This document shows, piece by piece, positions 52,809 through 63,366 of a DNA stretch of 64,000 bases. Every line of letters begins with the position of its first letter. The stretch's first letter is position 1. Both the position numbers and the translations under genes were made by a program. The stretch is from Azolla caroliniana (lineage: Eukaryota > Polypodiophyta): NCBI GenBank assembly GCA_043228905.1, contig JBHGNT010000017.1, positions 7,936,001 to 8,000,000 of the forward strand. Direction: 5' to 3'. Below the pieces are notes generated by a model, which was given only the letters and a program-made list of their open reading frames with translations, was not told the DNA's origin and did no database searches.

Positions 52809-55769
52809 ACATGTGGTGCTTCATCGACATGAGCATGTACAACAACTTCAATGAAGAAAGTAAGGCTCATGAACTCTGGGAGAAGATCGGCATCATGTTC
52901 CAGAAAAAGAATGCTATTAACCGGGATTCGGTATTACGGAAACTAGTGAGGCTCCAGTACCAAGACGACTCCAACATGGCGGAGCACATGAATGCCTTCC
53001 AGGGGCTAATACATCAAGCAACCTCGTTGGAAGTACCTCTCGCCGATGAGGTACTAGCATTCCCCTTGCTCGGTTCCCTCCCGGATAGCTAGGAGACGTT
53101 AGTGGTCACGTTGGGCAACGCCGGGCCGGAAGGAAAACAGTTGTCCCTAGCAAGGGTAAAATCAAGCCTGCTAGATGAAGAAGCTCGCCGGAAGGACCGG
53201 GAGTCTAGAACCAATCCGAAGGCCTTGGTCACGGAAGATGACCACAACCGGGGAAGAGGCCGATATCTGAGTCCCCAAAACCGGGACAAATCGGGGACGA
53301 GGTCGAAGTCAAGGGCGAAGCCCACGTGCTTCTATTGCGGGAAGCCCGAACACTTCCAGAAAAACTGTCGGCATTTCCAAAAGGAGAAAGAAACCGGCAC
53401 TACCAATTCGAAGAAGAGTTCAGACCGAAACGGTTTGGACCGGAGAGGCCCGGATCAGAAAGGAACGTCGGCAATCGTGACTAGTGAAGAAGAACTGATG
53501 CTCATTACCGAAGAGAATGAGTTAAACCTTGTCGGCGACAAGACAACATAGTTTGTCAATTCCGGAGCGTCGTTCCACCTGACACCAGATCAGAAATGCT
53601 TCTCATCCTACATAGCCAGTGATCATGATTGTGTCCGGATGGGGAATGAAGGCACATGCCGAATTATCAGCATAGGAGATGTTTTGTTGACGACATCAAC
53701 CGGATGCAAATTGTTGTTGAAGGATGTCCGACACATTCCGGAGGTTCAACTGAACCTGATATCAGCCGGTCGGCTAGATGATGAAGGCTACACGAGTAGC
53801 ATCCGAAACGGTGTTATGAAGTTCAGTAAGGGAAGCTTGATAGTGGCTCGAGCCCGGAAGATCAACACATTGTACTTGATGAATGCCAGGATATGCCGGG
53901 AAGAACTGAACGTAGCATCCGACACTGCCGGTGAGTTGTGGCACAAAAGACTATGTCACATGATTGAGAAGGGGATGAAGAGGCTTGCCGAAGACCACCT
54001 CATTCCGGTGAAGGACGTGCAACTTGAGAAGTGCACCAATTGCTTGGCCGGCAAGCAAAACCGCACCTCCTTCCGGTCAAGACCACTGATGAGATGGAAT
54101 GCACCACTGGAGTTGGTGCATACTGATGTGTGTCAAGTGGACACGAAGTCACATACTGGATCGTAGTACTTCGTGACATTCATAGATGACCACAACCGGA
54201 AGTTATGGGTCTCACCATTGAAGACGAGGGATCAGGTGTTATCCGTCTTCAAGGAGCTCCACGTGAGAGTAGAAAGAGAAACCGGCCGAAGGCTGAAGGC
54301 AGTTCGAGCAAATAACAAAGGAGAATACCAGGGGCAGTTCGAAGAGTACTGCCGGTCGAAGGGAATCCGGCTCGAGTTTACTGTGCCGAAGACGCCGGAA
54401 CTAAATGGGTTGGCCGAAACGATGAACCAGACCATAATGGAGAGAGTTCGGAGCATGCTAGCACATGCAAAGTTACCCAAGACATTTTGGGCTGAGGCAC
54501 TAACGACGACGACCTATGTGATAAATAGATAACCCTTAGCACCCTTGGACGGAGACTCACCTCAGAATGTATGGACCGGTAAAGACGTATCTTACCGGCA
54601 TCTGAAGGTGTTTGGGTGTCTCACATATGTGCATCTTGCAAATGACAAGAGAGCATAGCTAGATCCGAAGTTCAAGACATGCATATTCCTTGGATACGGT
54701 GATGATGAGTTCGGTTATCGGGTGTGGGATCTGGTTGACAAGAAGATGTTCCGGAGTTGGGACATAGTCTTCATGGAAGACAGGACCATTGCCGACTGGG
54801 ATTCAGAGAAGAAGGTGATGAACTCCGGATCATTCAATGAAAATTGGCTCGAGGACACAAGGACTTACCCGGTTGAAAACCGGACGCTAGTCGGTAACCG
54901 GATGACACTCGATGAACCGGCCGGATATGGACAAGAAACAAAACTGACCAAAGAAGAAGAAGAAGAAGAAGAAGACACCAGAACCGGACAAGTTCCCGAA
55001 TCGGATGAGGATGAGGAACAAACGGAGGAACCGGCAGTCAGAAACCAGGGATAGAGATATCCTCTCCGAGAGAGAAGATCCCCCCGGAGATTTCCAGATG
55101 CAGAGCATGTGTTGGTAACCGATGAGGGGGAGTAGGAAAGTTTCAAAGAATCAAAGAGAGACACCCACGGCCGCAAGTGGATGAGTGCCATGCAGGATGA
55201 GATGGATTCCTTGCATGAGAACCACACATATGAACTGACGAAGTTGCCGAAAGGGAAGAGAGCACTCCAGAACAAGTACGTGACAAGTTGAAACCGGGAG
55301 ATGCCAGAAATCCACCCAGGTATAAGGCTCGAATCATGGTGAAGGATTTCCAACAGAAGAAAGGAGTGGATTTCGATGAGATCTTTGCCTCGGTAGTAAA
55401 GATGACCTCCATCCGGACGGTATTGGGCATAGCAGCAAGCATGGACCTCGAGGTAGAGCAACTGGACGTGAAGACGGCATTCCTCCATGGTGACCTTGAA
55501 GAGAAGATCTACATGCATCAACCTAGTGTGCCGGCTGAAGAAGAGCCTATACGGTTTGAAGCAAGCTCCCTGGCAATGGTACCGGAAGTTTGACTCTTTC
55601 ATGACCGACTAAGGGTACCACAAGACGCAGGCAACATCTGGATGCTGAAGAAGGCCCTAAACCGGACCTTCTCAATGAAAGACTTGGGTCCGGCAAGACA
55701 GATATTGGGAATGCACATCATCCGGGACCAGTCGAAAAAATTGTTGTGGTTGTCACAGGAAAAGTACGT
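52628..55769 (+). pseudogene. Copia L gag-pol (broken, catalytic residues lost)
   Basis: Gag from ATG 52628 (MEESFSDMFKLTGSNYSVWK) runs to TAG 53090-53092. The zinc knuckle CFYCGKPEHFQKNC is intact (~53328-53370). The protease reads TAG-F-V-N-S-G-A: a TGG-position stop (53549-53551) and Asn for the catalytic Asp (53558-53560). Pre-integrase VRHIPEVQLNLISAGRLDDEGY is good. Integrase keeps HTDVCQ but has RANNKGEY for RADNGGEY (Asn 54311-54313). The linker holds a Glu run (~54955-54976). RT starts YKARIMVKDFQQKKGVDFDEIF; then ~115 bp with the YVDD box are deleted (~55629). It ends at 55769 in LSQEKYV. Many TAG/TGA stops. Confidence 0.88.
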
Positions 55770-56372
55770 TGTCGTGAAGAAAACTGCCCAGAAGTGGAAT
55801 CGGCGAAGCAGGGCGCATGAACCGGCCCTACACTTTTCCACACCAATTAATACCTTGAGCATAACTAGGAGTAGGACGGTGGGTGCAAATACACTAGATG
55901 TGACGCATTGAATGTCTTGGAAATCAAAGAGTATCTCTATCCGAAAGGACAGAGAATAAATTGATGAAATGAGGGTGCAACGACTTGCCTCGACAGCCTA
56001 TAAAAGGGAAGGAAGAAGGCGGATGAAGGAATGGCATTGAGGAGAGAGGACGAAGTGTTGTCAGATTGGGACCAAGCTCTCTCCTCCATCATTTGTCATT
56101 CTCTGTAGGATTTTGGACTAAGTTACCTCTGCTTCATGGACGGCCCGTGTGCTTTCGGTAGAGGCTCCACAGTGCAGTCAGGGTTGTGTGTGGGTGTTCG
56201 CCTGAGTTGGGTCTGTTGCCGGCTTGCTAGCTGTAATCGTTATTGATTTTGTAATTAAGACTTTGTTCTCTCTCTTTTCCTCCCTCTGTGTTTCTACAAG
56301 CTGTGCTCTCTCTCCCTTCGTTCTCACGCTCCTTGGTTCAAGGCCCCTGCGGTCCTGCCTCTTTCCGCACGC

Positions 56373-57002
56373 TGTCGTGAAGAAAACCGTCCACAAGCGG
56401 AATCGGTGCACAGGAGCGTAGGAACCGGCTCTTCTCGAATGTTGTCCATAGAAGGTCCTAGGCGGGTAGATTTAGTGGGTAGGAAGTAAAGGGGAAATGG
56501 CTCCTTCCTTGCCTATAAAAAGGAGGGAGACGAGAAGGGAAAGGGATCGCGGAGAGTCGAGGATGAAGTGTTGTCGGTTTGCGTGCGAAGGCTTCTCTCT
56601 CTCTCTCTGGTTCGCAAACTCCATAGCTTGCTTTTGTGCAGGTTTCGGGAGGCTCGCGCTGCTCTGAGGAATGCCCGAGTGCTTCCGGCAGCACCTCCAA
56701 CCTGCTCCTGTCTTTCTGTGCGTTTACGAACAGGCATCGGCATCTGTTCGCCGGCCTGTTCGGTTGTAACTGACTTCGTGGTTTTGTTGTCTTCGTGTTC
56801 TTGTTGTTTGTCTTTGTTAATACATACATACATTTGTGTCTTTCTGTGTCGCTGTCCCACTTGCGTCTTTGCGTCGAAGGGCCGTGTCCCTGTGGATCTA
56901 CGCTCGCACGTAGAGGGTCTCTTCTCCTTCCTCTCTTGCTCTTTGGTACAGGACCCCCGAGGTTCCGCCTCATTCCACGCATCCGCGAGGAATACCTCGA
57001 CA
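56373..57002 (+). repeat. 5' LTR of Gypsy J
   Basis: 630 bp, TGTCGTGAAGAAAACCG...AATACCTCGACA. TATAAAAAGGAGGG at 56514-56527; CT repeat at ~56590. Confidence 0.94.
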
Positions 57003-57004
57003 TC

Positions 57005-57022
57005 TTTGGTGAACCCGACGTG
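57005..57022 (+). other. putative primer-binding site of Gypsy J
   Basis: TTTGGTGAACCCGACGTG starts two bases after the LTR. It is shared with I (complement of ~16775-16792) and, mutated, with K (63325-63342). The priming tRNA is not assigned. Confidence 0.6.
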
Positions 57023-57046
57023 AAAGAGGCGGCAGAAGAGCAGAAG

Positions 57047-58426
57047 ATGAAGGGGTCGGATCTTGCAGAGGCCATGGCTTCGGCCGTGGATCGGATATTG
57101 AGTGCACGCGAGGGCACCGGCGCCCTCGACAGAGCAATTGAGGCGGTCGTCGGTACGATCGGCCGGTTCAGTGGAAAGGATGCCACGAAGTATTTGGCGT
57201 CCTACGGGGCAGAAATGCTGATGCGGGACATTCCGGAAGAGAGGCGTCTCGTCGGGTTTCCTCGAGTAGCGATGCCGAGCATCCATGCGGAGGTGCTCGA
57301 GGTGCGGGCGGACAGTCGTACCTGGGAGGAGTTCGAAGGCCGACTCCTAGAAAAATACGGGCTGGACGACACGCTCCGGCTTTCGAAGCGGGACTTCATG
57401 GAATGGGTGGAGTCCCCCGGCAAGGGAAGAAACACGTCGGCACTCCTCCGGGAGTTCGAAGAACTCTTTGCGCGCCTTTCTGCGCTTGACCGAACCGTTC
57501 TGGATACGAGTCGGGTCCTACTGTTCGTCAAGTCGGTGGACGAGCGGGACCGGGATCAAGTCGGCTCCTTGCTAGAAACCGAGGACGGGCTGACAACCGA
57601 CTGGGCTGCGGTTAAGAGAGTCTGTGGCCGTTTCGATAAACGGCGGGAATGGGCTGACAACGGGGCGGCCGGTGCGGGGTCTGTCACAGCAAGGAGGCTT
57701 GAACCGGCACCACAAGTACGAAGGGAAGAAACCCGGGAATGGCTCGAAACCGGTCCGGCTTCGACCGGCATGGTCAATGGCTCGTCCGGAGGAGCAGCGC
57801 TGGAGGAGTTGACGCGGGCGATAAAGGATCTCCAGATCGCCCAGACTCAAAGGGAAGGCGGCGAACCGGCTCGTGACCGACGGCCGGCAGCGGGGAACAA
57901 GTGCATGTGGTGTGACGAGGTCGGCCACATTCGGAAGGACTGCGGCGATTTCGCAGAGGCGTTGAGGAACCGGGTGGTGTACCTGTGGGAAGGCCGGGTG
58001 CACGCCAGCGACACCAGGAGGGCCCTGAACCGAAACGACGGGCGAGGAGGTATGAAGAGACTGATGGAAGAGGCAGTGGCCCGACACGTAGAGGCCATCC
58101 ACTACTCAGCGTCGGCCGGAATTCGGGTCGGGGGCAGCGAGGCCCGAACAAAGGGCAAAGACGGATTCTGGTCGGCAATGCTGGGAGGTCTTGCCGGCGC
58201 ACGGCTAAGGAAAGATGAAACGGACCACGCTGAGAGACGGGTTCGGGAAATAACCGGGTGGAACGATCCGGTCGAGGAGAAGACGGGCTTCATAGAAGCC
58301 GCCTGCCAGAACTACAAGGCTCACAACGGTACGAGACCCGATTCGGGCAACGACGGAACAATGCCGGCAGGTCCAGCTAGCAAGATAACCCCAGGAAGGG
58401 TGGATACCGATTGGGGACGGAAATAG
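57047..58426 (+). pseudogene. Gypsy J gag (open 460-codon frame)
   Basis: The start is chosen at ATG 57047 (MKGSDLAEAMASAVDRILSA), the same position as in I and K; the open frame extends upstream into the LTR but that part is not conserved as protein. Residues ~85-200 carry the capsid-like TWEEFEGRLLEKYGLDDTLRLSKRDFMEWVESPGKGRNTS and TVLDTSRVLLFVKSVDERD, and DWAAVKRVCGRFDKRREW follows. A zinc knuckle CMWCDEVGHIRKDC lies at ~286-299, then a basic region. The frame ends at TAG 58424-58426 by comparison with I, where the same region reads on through REVLGIAKKEF. Gag itself may be intact; the gag-pol junction is not. Confidence 0.88.
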
Positions 58427-61400
58427 AAAGGACTACGGACCTACGAAAGGTCCTAGAAGAACGTATCCGTAGTCATTGCGGGAGGTGCTAGGGATCGCCA
58501 AGAAGGAGTTCCACGACTCCATTGTAGACTTGGTGAAACGGAAGAGGCTGTCGACGGAGACGGAACCGGAAAGACCGGTAGAGGTGCGGACGACGCACAT
58601 CGACGACTCGGCGCTGGCAGATGAGTGGGCGGAGAGCCACTATTCGAGGCCACACTGGGCCCGAGCGACCACGGAGACCCCGGTAAAGATCGGAGATGTT
58701 CAAGAACCGGTGGTGGCATTGGTGGACCACGGTTCGGAAATAAACCTGATGTCCATGGACTTCTATAAGAAGGGGAAGTGGCCGATCAACACCAAGCACG
58801 GGCGGCGACGCGCGCCACCGAGGAACTGCATGGGGCCTGCCCGAACGTGCGAGTCAAGATCGGCGACGTCGAAATTGACCAGCACTTCTTCGTACAGGAG
58901 ACGTCCTCGCACCCGGTCATATTAGGTGAACCATACATCACGGCGGCGCGGATGGAGACCAAAGTGCTAGACAACGGTTCGGCCTACGCAAGGGTCAAAA
59001 GCCAGGACGGTCGCCATTCGGTCCAATTTCTGACCGTGAGACCGAACCACGAGCGGAACCGCGAATCCCTCAGTGGCGAGAACCGGGAGGATTTTTAGAG
59101 AGGGCTGCCAAGGCATGGGGCCGAGACAGTCCGGACACTCGGGAAAGACCCCACAGCTGTACGATAGAACCGAAACCGAAGAAACCTTGTATGATAGGTA
59201 GAAAATTCTGCTTCTCTGGCAACGGAGGATGTATGATAGTCGGCATCGTTGGCCGAGAAAGGGCAAGGGCAGAGGAGTGACTTCGAGCGTGCGGAGTTCT
59301 CGGCCCGGACGAGGAAATCAGCGGAGCCGTGGAGGCGGTCTCCTTCGACGACACCTTGGGAATGCTGAGGAAAGTAGCCGGAGAAGACCTTAACGAAGAC
59401 CGGACGATACCGGTATGTTCCGAAGAGATGTACGAAGTCATCGCGAACTTCAGTCGGGGGCTCGGGTCGGATCAGACGGCCCGAGTTAGCACGAAGTACA
59501 AGACTGTGGACCGGAAGGTAAGGCCAGTCGTGGCACCCTTGCTGGAGGGCAACGAGTCCCGAATCAGAGGGGTTGCGTCGGACCCCAGTTTGCGAGATCC
59601 GGCCTGCATAGGACACACCTTCACCGAAGGGACTCTCCGGGAGCTCAAGATCGGTGGGGGCGGGTTCCTACTGCCGGCGGAGGAAGACCGGTTTCGGAGA
59701 ATGCTCGGAAGGCATGGGAAAGCCTTCGCATTCTCGCCGGAAGAGATCGGGTGCGTAGACCCGACAATCGTGGAGCCGATGGTGATATTCACGGTACCGC
59801 ATGTGCCGTGGAATCTCAAGCCGATTCCGGTACCAAGAGCTCACATCCCGGAGTTGATGGAGCTACTGACACAGAAAGTCGATATGGGTATTCTCGAACC
59901 GTCGAGCGCGCCATACTTGAACCGATGGTTTACCGTACCAAAGAAAAACGGAACATTGCGCTTCATTCAGGACCTGCAGCCGGTCAACAGAGTGACCATT
60001 CGGAACGCAGGAATCGGACCGACCATAGATGAGTTCGCGGAGGCCTTCGCCGGAAGGTCGATTTACTCAGTCGGTGATCTGTACTCGGGGTACGACCAGT
60101 TCCAGCTAGCCGTGGAGAGCAGAGACATTACGACGATGCGAACTCCCCTCGGCCTAGTGCGAATGTGTACCCTGCCACAAGGAGGGACCAACTTGGTGGC
60201 CCACATGGTGAATGCAATGAACAAGGTACTGAGGGATTGCATCCCGGACATCACCATGCCGTTTCTAGACGACATCCCTATCAAAGGGTGCCCGGTGGAA
60301 GAGAAGGACGAGACAGTCGGGCCAGACGGATGCCGGCGATTCGTGGCAACACACATCGGTGACTACGAGAAGGTGCTACAAAGGCTAGAGGATGCGAGGC
60401 TCACCTTCTCCGGGGAGAAATCGGCCTTCGGGCAATCGGAAATCCTGGTGGTCGGACACCTATGTGGACCATATGGTCGGAAGCCGTCTCCGGCAAAGGT
60501 AGAAGCCATTTCCGCGATGAAGACCGACTGTAGCTCGGTTACGGAAGTTCGGAGGTTCCTAGGGGCATGCTCATTCTACCACATATGGATCCCGCATTAT
60601 GCCCACGTTGCGGAGCCGCTATACGGGTTGCTGAAGAAAGGGCGAAAATTCGAGTGGCGAGACGAGCACACGGAGTCGGTCCAGAAGCTGAAGGAAGCTC
60701 TTGCGGCAGCACCGGTGCTCCGGAAGGCTGTCTACGGGAAGGGTACCCCGGTATACATAACAGTGGATACGAGTCCGACCGGGATCGGATGGGTCGTCAA
60801 CCAAGAGGACAAGAACGGCATTCGGTTCCCGATCCGATTCGGCGCGAAGGTTCTCAGTGAACGACAGCGAGGGTACGCCCAGGTTAAACGTGAACTCTAG
60901 GGTATCGTTTCGGCAGTAAAGGCCGACAAAGACTACTTGATCGGGACATAAGTGGTTATCAAGACGGATTGCCTGCCGATTCTCGGCATGGTTTCCGGAT
61001 GCGCGACACCGGACCTGGCGATGCTCCGGTGGATAGCGTACATCAAGTCCCTGGACCCGGAAATACGGCACATTTCCGGAAAGGACAACGCCATGGCCGA
61101 CATGCTTTCGAGGGCAAGGTTTGATGATGAGGGCGGCATGGTTTCGGAGGACGAAGAAGTCGGCGTGGACTTCTTCGAGGCAGCGTACGTAACGGCCGAT
61201 GGGGTGAGCACTCCGGCACTTAACGACTTCGACGAGAGCAAGTACGACGGCGAGTGGCTCCAGATCGGTGGGTTTTTGAGGAAGATGACGCCGGATGCGT
61301 CATGGACGAGGGACGAGGCAAACCGGATCCGGAAGAAAGCATACCGATTCTTTCTCCGAGAGGGATACTTATGGAAGCACCCGAAGAAGAGGAACGGCGT

Positions 61401-62592
61401 CCCGCTCCGGGTGGTGGCGATGAAGGAAGAACAGGAGGAGCTGCTGACAGCCTACCACGACAGCCCTTGGGCTGGACACCGTGGAATGTGGGCCACGTTC
61501 GAGAAGATAAAGGGGAAGTACTGGTGGCCGGGACTGTACCGGGACGTGCATCAGTTCGTGACAACTTGCGAGAGCTGTCAGATGCACTCCATAGTCCGGC
61601 ATCGGGACGAGCTTCACCCTACGTACCCTCTGACCATCCACTTCAAATGGATGGTAAATCTGGTGACGATGCCGATGGGCGTAGGACAGATGCGGTATCT
61701 GGTCCTGGCTCGGGAAGATCTGACGAACTAGGTGGAAGGCCGAGCCCTTCAGAACAAAACGACCGCGGCCGTATGTCGGTTCCTAATCGAGGACGTGATA
61801 TGCCGGTACGGGTGCGTCAAGAAGATCATGGCTGATCGCGGGGAGTTGGACGCCGAAGAGGCCGAGGAACTGTTCGACCGGCTAGGAGTCAAGCTTTCGC
61901 TTACCACTGCGTATAATCCGGAGGCGAATGGGAAGGTGGAGCGCGGACACGGACCGATCGTCAAGGCGTTAGTTCGGGCATGCAGAGGTCAAGTCGGGAA
62001 CTGGCCGCGGTTGTTGCTTTACGCGTTGTGGGCGGACCGAACTACGCACAGTTCGGTAACCGGATTCATGCCGGCAGAACTCATGTTTGGGCAGAAGCCG
62101 GTCATGCCGATGGAACGTACGATCTCCTCGTGGGCAACCGTGGACTCGAGAGACGAGATGAACTGGGAGGAGCTGCTGGCGGCCCGTATACGACAGCTCG
62201 AGCGAAGACCGGAGGACGTGGAGCAGGCTGCGAAAAAGCTTCGGGAAGCAAGGATGAGGAACAAAGCCCGGTTCGACCGAACGCACCGGCTCCGACTGAA
62301 GAAGATCGAGGAAGGCGACTAGGTGCTAGTCTATGACAGCAGCCTTGACAACCAGCACCGAGCGACACGGAAGTTCGCAAGAAGGTGGTTCGGGCCTTAC
62401 GTGGTACAAAGCGCCAACGACAACGGGACGTACCATCTGGCGGAACTCGACGGTACGAGAATGGCGATACCGGTAGCGGGGAAGCGGATCAAAGCGTTCA
62501 AGAAGCGTCACGACGACGAGCCGGATCCGGTTGGCCTGGACCGCGACGACGAACGATCGGAAACCGAGGAAGAACCGACGGGCAGGGAATGA
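58427..62592 (+). pseudogene. Gypsy J pol: protease-RT-RNase H-integrase (few breaks)
   Basis: Protease-like VALVDHGSEINLMS (~58714-58755). A 13-base deletion at ~58799 and TAG 59096-59098 break the next part. Then a 523-codon block has RT: ILEPSSAPYLNRWFTVPKKNGTLRFIQDLQPVN, YSVGDLYSGYDQFQLAVESRD, LPQGGTNLVAHMVNAM and catalytic FLDD in MPFLDDIPIKG (~60258-60290). RNase H: VYITVDTSPTGIGWV and, after TAG 60898-60900 and TAA 60949-60951, VIKTDCLPILGM and GKDNAMADMLSR. Integrase: YHDSPWAGHRGMWATF...CESCQMH (HHCC), WMVNLVTMPMG with Asn (61657-61659) for the first Asp, TAG 61729-61731, IMADRGELD, YNPEANGKVERG. After TAG 62320-62322 comes VLVYDSSLDNQHR...FARRWFGPYVVQS, ending TGA 62590-62592. The RT type (SAPYLNRWF...DLQPVN) differs from that of M. 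Confidence 0.9.
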
Positions 62593-62651
62593 AGGCTGGA
62601 CCGGTTTTCTCCGTCCCAACTCAATTTTGGCGCATGCTGGTGGATGCGCGG

Positions 62652-62666
62652 TTAGGTGGGGGCGGA
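62652..62666 (+). other. polypurine tract of Gypsy J
   Basis: A purine-rich stretch including AGGTGGGGGCGGA directly precedes the 3' LTR. Confidence 0.7.
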
Positions 62667-63297
62667 TGTCGTGAAGAAAACCGTCCACAAGCGGAATCGG
62701 TGCACAGGAGCGTAGGAACCGGCTCTTCTCGAATGTTGTCCATAGAAGATGCTAGGCGGGTAGATTTAGTGGGTAGGAAGTAAAGGGGAAACGGCTCCTT
62801 CCTTGCCTATAAAAAGGAGGGAGACGAGAAGGGAAAGGGATCGCGGAGAGTCGAGGACGAAGTGCTGTCGTTTTGCGTGCGAAGGCTTCTCTCTCTCTCT
62901 CTCTGGTTCGCAAACTCCATAGCTTCCTTCTATGCAGGTTTCGGGAGGCTCGCGCTGTCTAAGGAATGCCCGAGTGCTTCCGGCAGCACCTCCAACCTGC
63001 TCCTGTCTTTCTGTGCGTTTACGAACAGGCATCGGCATCTGTTCGCCGGCCTGTTCGGTTGTAACCGACTTCGTGGTTTTGTTGTCTTCGTGTTCTTGTT
63101 GTTTGTCTTTGTTAATACATACATACATTCGTGTCTTTCTGTGTCGCTGTCCCACTTGCGTCTTTGCGTCGAAGGGCCGTGTCCCTGTGGATCTACGCTC
63201 GCACGTAGAGGTTCTCTTCTCCTTCCTCTCTTGCTCTTTGGTACAGGACCCCCGAGGTTCCGCCTCATTCCACGCTTCCGCGAGGAATACCTCGACA
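62667..63297 (+). repeat. 3' LTR of Gypsy J
   Basis: 631 bp. By eye it differs from the 5' LTR at about 16 positions plus a CT-repeat length change and a one-base deletion. It is followed by ACGC and the rest of the K LTR. Confidence 0.94.
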
Positions 63298-63366
63298 ACG
63301 CGAAGAGCGTAACGACTCGACATATTTAGTGAACCTGACATGACACAGGCAGCAAAGGAGTGAAGG

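Larger units (their letters stand above)
51659..55769 (+). mobile_element. Copia element L (A-type family), cut by Gypsy K
   Basis: 5' LTR, PBS, gag with tandem triplication, protease, integrase and RT up to 55769, where the LTR of Gypsy K starts. The rest of L would lie to the right of K, outside the window. It inserted into the C-family fragment H. Confidence 0.87.
56373..63297 (+). mobile_element. Gypsy element J, near-complete 6.9-kb copy
   Basis: 5' LTR (56373-57002), PBS-like site, gag, protease, RT, RNase H, integrase, PPT, 3' LTR (62667-63297). TSD is ACGC (56369-56372 and 63298-63301). By eye the two LTRs are about 97-98% alike, so this is the youngest large insertion here. The coding region has a small number of stops and frameshifts. 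It lies inside the LTR of its own relative K. Confidence 0.94.
55770..63322 (+). repeat. 5' LTR of Gypsy K (split by J)
   Basis: Pieces 55770-56372 and 63302-63322. They are more diverged from the J LTR than the two J LTRs are from each other. CCTATAAAAGGGAAGG (TATA, ~56000-56015) is visible. Confidence 0.8.

Noticed and set aside
56795-57046. N-terminal hydrophobic extension of the Gypsy J gag (apparent signal or membrane segment)
   Set aside because: It is LTR sequence read in frame; the conserved gag starts at ATG 57047, matching I and K.
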